This document shows, piece after piece, positions 16,936-25,004 of a DNA stretch of 29,650 nt. A program made the position numbers and the translations under genes. This DNA comes from a virus, in the IMG/VR virus record IMGVR_UViG_3300015202_000037, positions 1-29,650 of that record; one strand, 5' to 3'. The stretch's first letter is position 1. Every line of letters starts with the position of its first letter. The notes below the pieces were generated by a model. It saw only the letters and a list, made by a program, of their open reading frames with translations. It was not told where the DNA came from and made no database searches.

Positions 16936-18792
16936 TTAACGCGGGTTAGCAGTCAATAGCCTGCCGCCACCCGCATGGGATGCTTTGATCATCGCGAGGG
17001 CAACGGCGTCGGGCCCTTGTGTCGCAATCATATCATGCAAGTGTTCGCGAAGAGAAGTCTCCGAACCGAACGACTTACCAAATGCCTGAAGTGAAACATC
17101 GCCGTCGCGGAGTGCCACATTCTGTGGGTTCGGCGCACGAGGCATGGGGGTATCTTCCACAGCTTGTATGCGCTTCGCCAGTCCTTCGACTTGTTCGATT
17201 GCATCGGTCGCAATCTTCTTGAGGTCAGTATTCTCCGACTCCAATCGATCGAAGCGCTTCTGAAGGTCGTTATCAACGACCGGCGCAACAACCGGATCGG
17301 TCATGCCGCCGAACGCTTTGATGAGCACCTGACGCTTCTCGCGGCTGGCGTCACGAACTTGCTCGATGACAGCGCAGGCATCTTTCGACAAAACATCATC
17401 ACTATTAGCTTGCGCCGCGCAGTAATAATAGTCATAGATAGAAGCCAGCTCATCGTCATTGATACCCGCCATTAGTTCGGTAATCTGGCAGTCGAGATAT
17501 TCTTTGAGAACTTCCCCCAGGCCGGTCATGCTTTCACAAATAGCCATCCACGACTTCATGTCTTCTGGATCACCAGCTTCACCCGAACTTTCGTCTGAAC
17601 CTTCACGCTTGATGGCAAGTGCGATGTTACCCATATCCCACAGGGCGCGAGCGAATGACGAGACAGTATAAAGACCTTTTTCAAGTACGGGTTTGCCGTC
17701 AACAAAAGGCTTAGTCAGTGCATCGAAAACGTCGCCCATTCGGGTAAACGATTTTTCGAGGGGCACTTCAATAATGGTGGGGTTTTCAGTCGCTTTAGCG
17801 AGACGCTCACGCAAACGATCCAGGTCAGTCATCGTTGCCGCTTTGACAAGTTCTTCCTCATGAAAAGCTGCATCAGCCTTTTTCGAAAATGCTCGTCCGT
17901 CAGAAGTTAACCACTTTTGCTTCAGGCGGCCGGCAACATCCGCCCCGGCGGCCTTTTTAGCATCGGCTAACTTTTTCTTTTCTTCTTCAGACTGGTCATC
18001 CGAGTTTTCTTCATCGGTGTCCAGGTTTGCACCGGCGTTCTCGGTATCCTCTTCACCCTCTTCGGCCGCGGCTTCACCCTCATCCGTAATTTCGGTGATT
18101 GCAACATCATTGCTCGAGGCTTCCTTAATCAAAAGCTCACGGGCGTCGTGAATATGATCCATCCAGGTCGATCCGTCAGCTTTTTGAAAAGCTAACTTCG
18201 TGGCCTTTGCGACCACCTCATCATTCTTGGGCTCAGTGGTGGTCTTGAACATATTAGTCTCCGTGTCGGCTGTTACTTTTCCAAGGGAACGATCCTCGAT
18301 AGACCCATCCGCTTTGATCAGCTGAAAGGTAGCCGACTTAACGCATGGGTTGTCTACCAGACTAACCTCGTTGGGGTCAGCGGTATACTTCTTTATGGTT
18401 TGTCCATTGATCGTCTCCGCCCACTTTTTTTCGTAGCGGCCGCCAACGCTGAAACCCGTGTAACATCCTTCAAGAACATTGTTCCACTCGGCATCATCCG
18501 TAACCTTGGCGCAAACTTCGATAGATTGGTCTTCATCGTTATATGAGATGTCGGTCAGCTTACCGCCTACCTTAAGGCCGTGCATCACTCGCAAGTTGCC
18601 TTTAGACAAGCCCCCGGATGCTTCCTCGATCATAGACGACCACTTTTGAAAGTTGGGTACCGACGTGGCATAGTCCATCGTCTCACCCGACTGGTCTTGT
18701 TCTTGCGCGGTGATACGCCCGTAAACAAGACGTTGATCTTCATCCACTTTGACTAGTGGAACGAAGACACCGAGCTTCTTCGATTTACTCAT
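16936..18792 (-). CDS. XkdF-like prohead serine protease fused to scaffold
   Basis: A 618-residue protein combining a maturation protease with a scaffold. Residues 1-160 are protease-like: LVYGRITAQEQD, candidate catalytic His71 in LRVMHG, candidate Ser115 in YTGFSVGGRYEKKW, and the closing block EVSLVDNPC seen in prohead proteases. Residues 238-275 are a strongly acidic, low-complexity linker. The remainder is mainly helical, with coiled-coil-like stretches at about 520-555 (FDRLESENTDLKKIATDAIE), as expected for a scaffold that guides capsid assembly and is then degraded. No separate scaffold gene lies between this gene and the capsid gene, which supports the fusion. ATG overlaps the portal stop (ATGA). 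The catalytic assignment is by motif only. Confidence 0.82.
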   Translation of the reverse strand: MSKSKKLGVFVPLVKVDEDQRLVYGRITAQEQDQSGETMDYATSVPNFQKWSSMIEEASGGLSKGNLRVMHGLKVGGKLTDISYNDEDQSIEVCAKVTDDAEWNNVLEGCYTGFSVGGRYEKKWAETINGQTIKKYTADPNEVSLVDNPCVKSATFQLIKADGSIEDRSLGKVTADTETNMFKTTTEPKNDEVVAKATKLAFQKADGSTWMDHIHDARELLIKEASSNDVAITEITDEGEAAAEEGEEDTENAGANLDTDEENSDDQSEEEKKKLADAKKAAGADVAGRLKQKWLTSDGRAFSKKADAAFHEEELVKAATMTDLDRLRERLAKATENPTIIEVPLEKSFTRMGDVFDALTKPFVDGKPVLEKGLYTVSSFARALWDMGNIALAIKREGSDESSGEAGDPEDMKSWMAICESMTGLGEVLKEYLDCQITELMAGINDDELASIYDYYYCAAQANSDDVLSKDACAVIEQVRDASREKRQVLIKAFGGMTDPVVAPVVDNDLQKRFDRLESENTDLKKIATDAIEQVEGLAKRIQAVEDTPMPRAPNPQNVALRDGDVSLQAFGKSFGSETSLREHLHDMIATQGPDAVALAMIKASHAGGGRLLTANPR

Positions 18793-20420
18793 GACTTCGC
18801 TCCTTCGACAAATTCTTTGAGATACGCGGCAAGAGCTGTCGGGTTACCTGCCTCGACCAATTTTTTCAATTTATCACCTACATTAAGTTTAGGATTACTA
18901 ACAGCATCACCGCTAGAATTACCATCAGCATTACTAACGCCTCCTGACGATCCTTCCTGGGGGTATAACTGCGAGTCCTCTTGAACCACAGGCTTTTCGA
19001 GCTCTTTTCCATTCTCATCGAACTTCGGGGCTCCCTGTGCTTGAGGAGTCAACAACATGGGCGCAAGCCCATTCGAAGTCAAGAACATAGGCTCATCAAA
19101 CATAATATCATCATAAGGCTCACGGCCAGACTCGGCGCGACCTTCATTGATTGTCACCAGCCCATCGTGCAAATAGCCCGAAATAATCTCTTGGCGTTTC
19201 TTAGGATCGAGCTCATCATCGCCGCGCCACACAAACTCAAGGTCTTCGCCATCAAAGTCCTCGAGTAATATCTCATCAATAAAATCCTTGATGAAAGCTT
19301 GGATCGGTACTAATCCCGTCGCGGATGCTTCTTGGGCGGCAGTTTGCGAAGTCGATCGGTTCATCATTTGAAGGAATGGCTGAGGCGAAATGCCGAAGGC
19401 AAAACAACATACTCGCGCCAGCCATTCCTCCGCCTTGCCGAAAAGCTCGGTTTCCTGCGTCGGTATGTATGTTTTACCCACAGCTGAGGGCACAAACCGC
19501 GCTTTGCGCTTTTCGGCAAGGTTTCCTGCAAGGATATTGTCGAACCACTCCTGGAAAGTCCTGATTTGGTCAGGTGTCCAAGTTTCCGGTACGCCAATCA
19601 GTGCCGGAGGCATGTTGCCTTCCGTAAAGAAATTAAGCTGAAAAATCTGACGGCGCAAGCCGATGTTTATCGTCATCAAAATCTGCTCGACATTTGAATA
19701 GCCGTACAGCTTATGAACGCGCATGTTACGTGGCTTATAATAAATGTCTTTAGTCGTGTAGTTAACCGCCGGCATTCCTTTGAAGATTTGCTGATAGGCT
19801 GTGGCAGTATCATCGTCAGGAGTATGGCCCCAGTCATCAATTACGCGGCGCATGGTAGCACCGTCGATTTGGCATAGTCCGATAAGCTTACCACCCCGAG
19901 TACGACGGCGATGAACGGTCATCGCATCCACCACGAGTACGTCCTCAAGCAACATACGAAGCCAAGCGTTCCATGTGTTTTGGCCGTCGGGTTTACGAAA
20001 GAATTTAGTGATTGCCGAGATACGGTTGCGCACCTGTGGCGATACTTTTACTTTCGAGTCACGAGGCTGGATATTCCAGCGCAGTCGTGCCATCGCATCT
20101 TTGCGAGTCTCGATAATCAACCGCAATAAGTCATAACCATCAGAGAATGAGCGCAAAGTTTCATAGGTGATGGGTGAATAAGGCCGGGTAGCCGTAAGAA
20201 TGTTGACTCCCTGAGGGAAATCAAATGCACGGCCTGCCACTTCCGGTGGCGCCTGTGGTGCCATTGGCTCACCCGGACCAAACCAGTCAGCACCTTGACC
20301 CGTGGTACCGTAGGTAACTCCCACGGTATATCCTGCGGGAGATTGAAAGCTGTTGGAATTTAGGGGGGCCGCTAATGACCGTTCGGTACCACCCCCACGT
20401 GCTGCTCGTTGACTGGTCAT
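18789..20420 (-). CDS. Portal protein
   Basis: A 543-residue portal protein, the dodecameric ring through which DNA enters and leaves the head. Supporting blocks are ITYETLRSFSDGYDLLRLII followed by RKDAMARLRWNI (the usual portal opening), the block LVVDAMTVHRRR, the stretch FFTEGNMPPALIGVPETWTP, and FAFGISPQPFLQMMNRSTSQT followed by AAQEAS. The last block matches the central helical part of HK97-type portals. The C-terminal 90 residues are glutamine-, glycine- and serine-rich with poor order, then a final helix (LKKLVEAGNPTALAAYLKEF). ATG at 20420 overlaps the terminase stop by one base (TAATG). Order terminase, portal, protease, capsid confirms the call. Confidence 0.92.
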   Translation of the reverse strand: MTSQRAARGGGTERSLAAPLNSNSFQSPAGYTVGVTYGTTGQGADWFGPGEPMAPQAPPEVAGRAFDFPQGVNILTATRPYSPITYETLRSFSDGYDLLRLIIETRKDAMARLRWNIQPRDSKVKVSPQVRNRISAITKFFRKPDGQNTWNAWLRMLLEDVLVVDAMTVHRRRTRGGKLIGLCQIDGATMRRVIDDWGHTPDDDTATAYQQIFKGMPAVNYTTKDIYYKPRNMRVHKLYGYSNVEQILMTINIGLRRQIFQLNFFTEGNMPPALIGVPETWTPDQIRTFQEWFDNILAGNLAEKRKARFVPSAVGKTYIPTQETELFGKAEEWLARVCCFAFGISPQPFLQMMNRSTSQTAAQEASATGLVPIQAFIKDFIDEILLEDFDGEDLEFVWRGDDELDPKKRQEIISGYLHDGLVTINEGRAESGREPYDDIMFDEPMFLTSNGLAPMLLTPQAQGAPKFDENGKELEKPVVQEDSQLYPQEGSSGGVSNADGNSSGDAVSNPKLNVGDKLKKLVEAGNPTALAAYLKEFVEGAKS

Positions 20421-22108
20421 TATGAAGTGGCCCCTTCAGCGAAAACCCTACAAAAACCAGCACTTAGTAGACCGGGTAGATCTTCTTCCTTAATAGAAAA
20501 ATGACCGTTTACTTCCCTGTCATATCTGGTGCCGTCTCGTCCGTATAAGGTATTTATACCTGAAGGACCCTTAATGGAAATTATCGGCCCATTATTGATA
20601 GTCGATACTTTACCGGAAAGACGACCCTGAAGCGCTTTTGACTCTTCTCGATAAAAGTCGATCAACCCCTGGTGGCTCATGCTCGTTACCATCAACTCTG
20701 TGAAACCCCACACAAGTGAGTCCATGCGGTCAGGCGAATAACCCATGCTACCTTCAGCAGTGTATTCGCAAAGTTGATCCTCGAGCTCAGGGAACGCGCC
20801 GACATGGTGGATCTTACCCTGCTCATACAGCTGTGATACGGGCTCAGCTCGAACCATCTTACCTTTAGTGGCATGTACCGGCTTCAGTGGTACGAAGTCG
20901 TGAGAGCGGGCTCCTTCTTCTCGCAATAGCTTTGCCGCGCTACGCAATACTGATGCAACCATTTCGCCGCCCTGATTAGCTTCGTAAACAATCATGTCCG
21001 CAAACCACTTATCGTAAGCAAGTACGGCAGCTCGACCCCATTCCTCGGGTGAGGGGCCCGGCATCGAAAAATCTTGTAGCAAATAACCATGCCCTCGAAT
21101 ATCCAACCCGGTAACGGTGAGTCCACACTCAGCGCCAGCCTTGCCCATCTCTTTGGGGGGATCAACGGCGATGATGATACGCTCCATTTGAGGCAATACA
21201 ATCTTTTCAAGCGCACTACCCGGCAATATCCGCGTACTGTCAATTAACGCGCGGTTCCACAAAGCGCCGGGTACATCATCGAGAATTTCTGCGTTTAATT
21301 CTTGACGGCCGATACGGGTGTTCTCATATTTCTCGATAACGGATTTAACAAAGGTCTGCGCGAGGTTGGGAAGGTTTTCTCTCGTGTTTCCTTTAGTGAT
21401 AGCAGTATCGGACCGAAGGATGATATCCTTGAGTAGTCGCATCGGTCGAGGAGTAGTGGTGACAATAACTCGAGGGTGATCACCCAGCCGAAGCCCAAAC
21501 ATGAAGTTGTCCCATGCTTCTTGGGCATACCTAAACTTGCAAAGCTCATCGATCCAGCCACCATCAAACTGCGGACCGCGAAGGGAGTCATAATCTTCAG
21601 CCGAAAATAATGAGGCCACCGCACCGTTAGGCCAAGTTAATCGTCGTTTTGAAGGTTCATACTTAGGAACAAACCCTCGCCGTGAGCAAGCGATGATACC
21701 CGACTCCCCTTCCACCATAACGTCTCGAGCATCGGAAGCATCCTCCGCAATAAGCGCGAGTCGTTTGCAAGAGCCATCCGTAACCCACTTGATAATCGTC
21801 TCAGATCCCGTGCGAGTTTTTCCAAACCCGCGACCGGCAAGAATGAGCCAAATAGTCCAGTACTCACCATTGTCGAGTATACGAGTAGGCTCTAATTGGT
21901 TTTTTCGTGCCCACAACTCCCACGTATGTAAAAGGTCATCCGCCTCCTCATTCGTAAGATCTTCAAGATCTGAGGGATCGAGTAGTTCAAGGTGATCATT
22001 GCTAAGCCGGTTATGTGAGTGGATCAGCTCATTAAGCTGCGACACACTCGGCTCATTCCCCAGCTGAACCTCGATGCTCAACGGCCGGGAGAAGTCCGAG
22101 AGGCTCAT
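20420..22108 (-). CDS. terL: Terminase large subunit
   Basis: DNA-packaging motor ATPase and nuclease, 562 residues from the chosen start. Walker A is visible as LAGRGFGKTRTG (about residues 91-102) and Walker B as GGWIDE (about 183-188). The coupling motif is in VIVTTTPRP. The nuclease half starts with RIIIAVDPPKE, giving the first metal-binding aspartate of the RNase H-like fold, and continues with IVYEANQGGEM. Start: ATG at 22108 lies eight bases after AAGGA and overlaps the small subunit gene by 56 bases. The frame is open to 22222, but an earlier start would give a much longer overlap. A GTG inside LGNEPSV, close to the small-subunit stop, is another option. Confidence 0.93.
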   Translation of the reverse strand: MSLSDFSRPLSIEVQLGNEPSVSQLNELIHSHNRLSNDHLELLDPSDLEDLTNEEADDLLHTWELWARKNQLEPTRILDNGEYWTIWLILAGRGFGKTRTGSETIIKWVTDGSCKRLALIAEDASDARDVMVEGESGIIACSRRGFVPKYEPSKRRLTWPNGAVASLFSAEDYDSLRGPQFDGGWIDELCKFRYAQEAWDNFMFGLRLGDHPRVIVTTTPRPMRLLKDIILRSDTAITKGNTRENLPNLAQTFVKSVIEKYENTRIGRQELNAEILDDVPGALWNRALIDSTRILPGSALEKIVLPQMERIIIAVDPPKEMGKAGAECGLTVTGLDIRGHGYLLQDFSMPGPSPEEWGRAAVLAYDKWFADMIVYEANQGGEMVASVLRSAAKLLREEGARSHDFVPLKPVHATKGKMVRAEPVSQLYEQGKIHHVGAFPELEDQLCEYTAEGSMGYSPDRMDSLVWGFTELMVTSMSHQGLIDFYREESKALQGRLSGKVSTINNGPIISIKGPSGINTLYGRDGTRYDREVNGHFSIKEEDLPGLLSAGFCRVFAEGATS

Positions 22109-22535
22109 CAAGCTCGTCCTTAAGTACTGGTAAGCCTTCGATCGAACCCCCATCGGCCAGGATCCTCTGAGCCTTGATCCGCGCAACTTTATTGAGGAGC
22201 TTTTGTTTAGCGCCTTCGACATTGACTGTTACCCCTATATCCATCTTGCCGGCACGGTCATATTTATCGGGCCTACGAGCCTTAAGGATCAAGGTCATCA
22301 GTGAGTCGGATTTTTTAATCGCGCGCTCCGTGGCAACGTCTTCAATAAAGTCGGTACCACACTCCTCTGCCTCTTCCCAGTCTTTCCTAAAGTTTTCATC
22401 TTCCTTTCTCCACGCCCGAACTTCTCGAACGGTGGCTCCTGCCTTAGACGCGGAGAGACTTTCGCTATCACCACAGGCTAAACTGTCAAGAAACAGCTTT
22501 CTTACCTTGTATGATCGAACGAAGCGCACGGGCAC
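22053..22535 (-). CDS. terS: Terminase small subunit
   Basis: A 160-residue DNA-recognition subunit of the packaging motor. The N-terminal 45 residues look like a helix-turn-helix (FLDSLACGDSESLSASKAG, then VREVRAWRKEDENFRKDWEE). A central helical part follows (ERAIKKSDSLMTLILKARRP, ending DKYDR), typical of phage small terminases. The C-terminal tail (KDELDEPLGLLPAVEHRGSAGE) would contact the large subunit. The start is GTG at 22535, about nine bases after AAAGGA; stops close the frame just upstream, so no ATG is available. It is the first gene of the structural operon, downstream of the strong terminator at 22614-22649. Confidence 0.82.
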   Translation of the reverse strand: MPVRFVRSYKVRKLFLDSLACGDSESLSASKAGATVREVRAWRKEDENFRKDWEEAEECGTDFIEDVATERAIKKSDSLMTLILKARRPDKYDRAGKMDIGVTVNVEGAKQKLLNKVARIKAQRILADGGSIEGLPVLKDELDEPLGLLPAVEHRGSAGE

Positions 22536-22613
22536 AGTGAAAGATCCTTTATCTAAAGCCTACGCTTAAAATCTCATGTAGGGCTTTAATGGGTTATTAC
22601 ACGCGCGAAAGCC

Positions 22614-22649
22614 AAAAAAAAAGGCCACCGGTGGCAGACCGACGACCTT
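22614..22649 (-). terminator. Strong intrinsic terminator upstream of the terminase operon
   Basis: On the minus strand AAGGTCGTCGGT (22638-22649) and ACCGGTGGCCTT (22621-22632) pair over 12 positions, three of them G-U in RNA, around CTGCC. The second arm runs into nine T residues in a row (22614-22622). It should end transcripts of the gene at 22681-22959. The rest of the stretch 22536-22680 shows no gene and no promoter I can support. Confidence 0.82.
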
Positions 22650-22680
22650 CTTCCTGTCCGGAAAGGGGGAACGGACTCGA

Positions 22681-22959
22681 TTATTGACCCACTACCGGCG
22701 GAGTATAGGATCTGGAAGCATCGGTTTGCAAGCCCGTTACAGCGGCGGCATGAGTACCGTGCTTGATGCCCAAGAAATCCTCCCCCTTTTCGATAAGCTC
22801 TTCAACAAATTCTTTCGCGGCTTCCACATCTTCCTTGAGGTCATCGACCAGCGACTCAGTGCCGATATCAACTGCGGCCGCGTCAGCTGTGTTCGAATCA
22901 AGAGTTTCGGGATCCTCCGAGGCGGCAGCAGCGGCGGTGGGGGCTGAGGTGTCGTCCAT
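22681..22959 (-). CDS. Small acidic protein, function unknown
   Basis: A 92-residue, very acidic, alanine-rich protein. The first 40 residues are low-complexity (DDTSAPTAAAAASEDPETLD), followed by a charged helix (SLVDDLKEDVEAAKEFVEEL) and a C-terminal segment with DFLGIKHGTHAAAV. I do not recognise a family. ATG at 22959 lies six bases after GGAG. The frame stays open further upstream (to 23184), but that part would run over the promoters and the start of the plus-strand gene and has no ribosome site of its own. It has its own promoter at 23003-23031 and its own terminator, so it is a one-gene transcript. Confidence 0.6.
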   Translation of the reverse strand: MDDTSAPTAAAAASEDPETLDSNTADAAAVDIGTESLVDDLKEDVEAAKEFVEELIEKGEDFLGIKHGTHAAAVTGLQTDASRSYTPPVVGQ

Positions 22960-22971
22960 GGTATTCTCCAG

Positions 22972-23001
22972 TTGACGTAAGGGTGCTTTATCGAGGATAA
23001 T
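22972..23001 (+). promoter_or_regulatory. Plus-strand sigma70-like promoter for the MazG-like pair
   Basis: TTGACG (22972-22977), 18-nt spacer, GATAAT (22996-23001). The predicted start is near 23008, about 25 bases before the ATG at 23033. The -10 box is one base from that of the opposing minus-strand promoter. Confidence 0.65.
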
Positions 23002-23002
23002 C

Positions 23003-23031
23003 ATATTACGACGTTTACCACCAGGAGTCAA
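23003..23031 (-). promoter_or_regulatory. Minus-strand sigma70-like promoter for the small acidic protein
   Basis: On the minus strand TTGACT (23026-23031), 17-nt spacer, TAATAT (23003-23008). Predicted start near 22996, giving a leader of about 37 bases before the ATG at 22959. It overlaps the plus-strand promoter, so the polymerase can hardly occupy both at once. Confidence 0.66.
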
Positions 23032-23032
23032 T

Positions 23033-23227
23033 ATGTCAGATAATCGATGGTTAGGTCCCCCGGTATCTTCGGGTATAGAGCCCGAAGCGGTCGCGATGCC
23101 CCAGAAAAAAGGTAAGTGGAAATGGGAAAAAATTAACCACACAGCTAAACAAGAGGCTAAGCGCAAGCAATTTTTCAAGGCCATGAAAGAAGCGGATCAA
23201 AATGAAGAAACCAACTTTGACTACTAA
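23033..23227 (+). CDS. Small basic protein upstream of the MazG-like gene, function unknown
   Basis: A 64-residue protein, one of only two plus-strand genes. It has a polar N-terminus with two Pro/Gly segments, then a strongly basic stretch (PQKKGKWKWEKINHTAKQEA) and a helix rich in lysine and glutamate. No family is recognised; the basic centre would suit nucleic-acid binding, but that is a guess. AGGAG lies five bases before the ATG and a good promoter lies just upstream, so translation is likely. It overlaps the next gene by 26 bases. Confidence 0.62.
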   Translation: MSDNRWLGPPVSSGIEPEAVAMPQKKGKWKWEKINHTAKQEAKRKQFFKAMKEADQNEETNFDY

Positions 23228-23537
23228 AGCCACACCGTACGGCATCGGAAGTGATACATTTCCGGGCCTATCGAAGTATATTGAGAAGTCGGGTAACGCC
23301 AATCAGGTGATTGGCAAGATCCAGGGCTGCGATCACCAGGATGGTAAAGTATTCCTCAAGGAAAGGCTTGAAGACGAGCTTGCGGACGTTGTTGCAGCTA
23401 TCGCTTATATCAGTGAAAAAAATAACCTTAACCTGGATCATATGGAAGTAAGATCCCGAGAAAAACTTATTCAGTTTATTCGCCAGCATGATAATGTCCA
23501 AGCGGGTCGTGATCCGAATGATAATGGCGAAAACTGA
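23202..23537 (+). CDS. MazG-like nucleotide pyrophosphohydrolase family protein, degenerate active site
   Basis: A 111-residue all-alpha protein of the MazG-like family. Family hallmarks are the opening FPGLSKYIEKSGNANQVIGK (residues 20-39), the helix LKERLEDELADVVAAIAYI, and the ending LDHMEVRSREKLIQF. MazG enzymes use EExxE and ExxD motifs to bind Mg2+ and hydrolyse NTPs or (p)ppGpp-like nucleotides. Here ExxD is intact (Glu59, Asp62), but the first motif reads EKSGN (Glu28 to Asn32), with two of the three acidic residues replaced. Activity may be weak or lost. The stop abuts the stop of the convergent gene with no base between. It is cotranscribed with the small basic protein. Confidence 0.75.
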   Translation: MKKPTLTTKATPYGIGSDTFPGLSKYIEKSGNANQVIGKIQGCDHQDGKVFLKERLEDELADVVAAIAYISEKNNLNLDHMEVRSREKLIQFIRQHDNVQAGRDPNDNGEN

Positions 23538-24083
23538 TTACTTGACGTTAGTAACTACCTTGGTTACAGCTTCCGCATGTTGCGACAAGTAATAGGCTAC
23601 GCCCATTAGAGACGCAAAAATCCAAGCGATTGTCGGGCTGGCAAATACCTTTTCCATAGTTCCGCGCGAGCCAGCCCGTTGATCTCTGTCGGCTTCGAGA
23701 GCATTGATGCGCGTATGGTGTGTATCCTCGAGGTTATCGACACGGAGCTCCACTTTTTCAAAATGAACTGTGGACGCTATTTCTACCTTTTCGATGTAGT
23801 TATTTAACAAGGCTTCTGTTTTTTCAAGTCTTGCACTGACGGAGTTACTCTCCACCACCGCCAGCCGCTTATCAATAGCGTGAACAGTCTCGACTGCTTC
23901 CCCGAGTTTTTCGTCGTGCCGGTCTTGTCGATCCGCTACTCGCTCAAGACCCACAATAACCCCCTGTATTGCTTGCATCAAAGCTAAATGAGCCATCCGA
24001 GCATCACCGGGTGGCCCCGTAAATTGTCCCTCGACTTCAAGGGCATGAAGATTAGCGATGGCATCACGAGGTGTTGAAGACAT
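23538..24083 (-). CDS. Coiled-coil protein with C-terminal membrane segment
   Basis: A 181-residue protein. Residues 30-75 are helical (MAHLALMQAIQGVIVGLERV), residues 65-135 look like a coiled coil with heptad leucine and valine positions, and residues 149-167 (SPTIAWIFASLMGVAYYLS) form a single membrane segment near the C-terminus. This layout resembles XhlA-type haemolysin/holin-accessory proteins and some phage membrane-anchored coiled coils. A lysis role is possible but unproven, since no endolysin is visible in the window. The start ATG at 24083 has GGGA upstream; the frame extends to 24146 without a better site. It converges on the plus-strand MazG-like gene. Confidence 0.55.
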   Translation of the reverse strand: MSSTPRDAIANLHALEVEGQFTGPPGDARMAHLALMQAIQGVIVGLERVADRQDRHDEKLGEAVETVHAIDKRLAVVESNSVSARLEKTEALLNNYIEKVEIASTVHFEKVELRVDNLEDTHHTRINALEADRDQRAGSRGTMEKVFASPTIAWIFASLMGVAYYLSQHAEAVTKVVTNVK

Positions 24084-24268
24084 GATAATTCCCGGCTGGT
24101 GATTTAATTGGGGGTTATCATGAGGCGAGTTAATGGGTTTTATCACGAAACGCGGACGCCTTAGGCGTCATTACCATCATTCGTGCGTGTCATCACGCAA
24201 CGAACGCTGCTTTTTACGCCTAAGCGACCTCTAGACGTGCGATTTAGGCATCTTGTGCGTTGTTCATG
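24084..24268. other. Intergenic stretch with nested inverted repeats
   Basis: I see no gene in these 185 bases. They hold a perfect hairpin GACGCC-TTA-GGCGTC (24155-24169) and a 10-bp stem with one bulged A (arms 24180-24189 and 24194-24204, loop TCAT). There is also a 9-bp outer inverted repeat, CTTAGGCGT (24160-24168) with ACGCCTAAG (24216-24224), enclosing the second hairpin. A third TTAGGC copy lies near 24243. No clear T-run follows on either strand, so a simple terminator is not evident; a processing site, a regulatory RNA or a DNA-binding site are all possible. Confidence 0.5.
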
Positions 24269-24589
24269 TCACGCGATGTTGATCGGTGAATAATTTTTCA
24301 ACGCCATCATCAAAGGGAGGACATGCAACTCCCAGTCGCGGATTGTGGGCATGATGAATAACTTGCCCAATTGAAACTCTGCCACTATACGCTGTCGAGC
24401 AGTCTTGCCAGGACGCCACAGGCCAAAATAACAAATATTGGTTTCAGGAAAATAGTAAGGGGCTGCTTCGAATGAAATCTCGAATGAGATAGACTCATCC
24501 GAAAGCAACTTACCCTTGATCCATCGATTGCGCTCTTCAGTCAAATATGCTATCCCGATTAGCCTTCGTTGAGTCGGGAGGTAAGCCAT
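24269..24589 (-). CDS. Hypothetical protein
   Basis: A 106-residue protein of unknown family. It alternates short strands and charged segments: RRLIGIAYLTEERNRW, ISFEISFEAAPYYFPE, ICYFGLWRPGKTARQR, then WELHVLPLMMALKNY. The core CYFGLWRPG is loosely echoed by CYYGFLFRD of the upstream neighbour, so the two may be distant paralogues, but the similarity is weak. ATG at 24589 is separated from the upstream stop by one base (TGATATG), as with several other genes in this operon, and it is the last gene before the palindromic intergenic stretch. Confidence 0.55.
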   Translation of the reverse strand: MAYLPTQRRLIGIAYLTEERNRWIKGKLLSDESISFEISFEAAPYYFPETNICYFGLWRPGKTARQRIVAEFQLGKLFIMPTIRDWELHVLPLMMALKNYSPINIA

Positions 24590-24590
24590 A

Positions 24591-25004
24591 TCAATTAACC
24601 ATATGAGGAGCTATACGCTTAACGTCTTCGGTCAAGTGTCGTTGTGCGCTGTTTAAGTGAAAGAAAAAAGTTTCACGGTGGTCGCGAAAAAGAAAACCAT
24701 AATAACAGCGATCCTTCGTCCGAAACATCGAGCAAGGATAAAAACCCGATACCTGAGGGTTACCATCGCCCTTTTCAAAAGGGATCGATAGCCAATAAGG
24801 CCGAGATGGATTGCGATCCATTATCTTTTTGGCCATCGCTATGCTAAGGTCAGTTAATAGCCATGAGGTATCATTGACTTGAGCATCCGCTATACGAGCA
24901 TCCTTGGCAAGCTTCTTAGTTTCACGGCGTTCGCGGCTTCTAGCTTGGCGAATGCGCGCTTTAGTTGCCGGATCAATTTCTTGATCTTTTCGCTTACGGG
25001 CCAT
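24591..25004 (-). CDS. Hypothetical protein with basic N-terminus
   Basis: A 137-residue protein. The first 40 residues are very basic and helical (MARKRKDQEIDPATKARIRQ, then ARSRERRETKKLAKD), reminiscent of nucleic-acid-binding tails. The remainder is mixed: ISIAMAKKI-like helix, RPYWLSIPFEKG, then CYYGFLFRDHRETFFFHLNS and a C-terminal helix. No family is recognised. The ATG overlaps the upstream stop by one base (TAATG). The basic tail suggests DNA or RNA contact, but nothing in the sequence shows a specific activity. Confidence 0.57.
   Translation of the reverse strand: MARKRKDQEIDPATKARIRQARSRERRETKKLAKDARIADAQVNDTSWLLTDLSIAMAKKIMDRNPSRPYWLSIPFEKGDGNPQVSGFYPCSMFRTKDRCYYGFLFRDHRETFFFHLNSAQRHLTEDVKRIAPHMVN

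Noticed and set aside
22536-22613. Possible promoter for the terminase operon (TAATAA near 22580)
   Set aside because: No -35 box better than a T-run is found at a suitable distance, so I did not call it; the operon may need a late activator or a promoter I cannot recognise.
22960-23184. N-terminal extension of the small acidic protein with a hydrophobic, signal-like start
   Set aside because: The extension would cover both promoters and the start of the plus-strand gene, and GGAG lies at the inner ATG only.
23538-23580. Possible terminator between the convergent MazG-like and coiled-coil genes
   Set aside because: Only a 5-bp stem (GTAAC/GTTAC) without a T-run is present.
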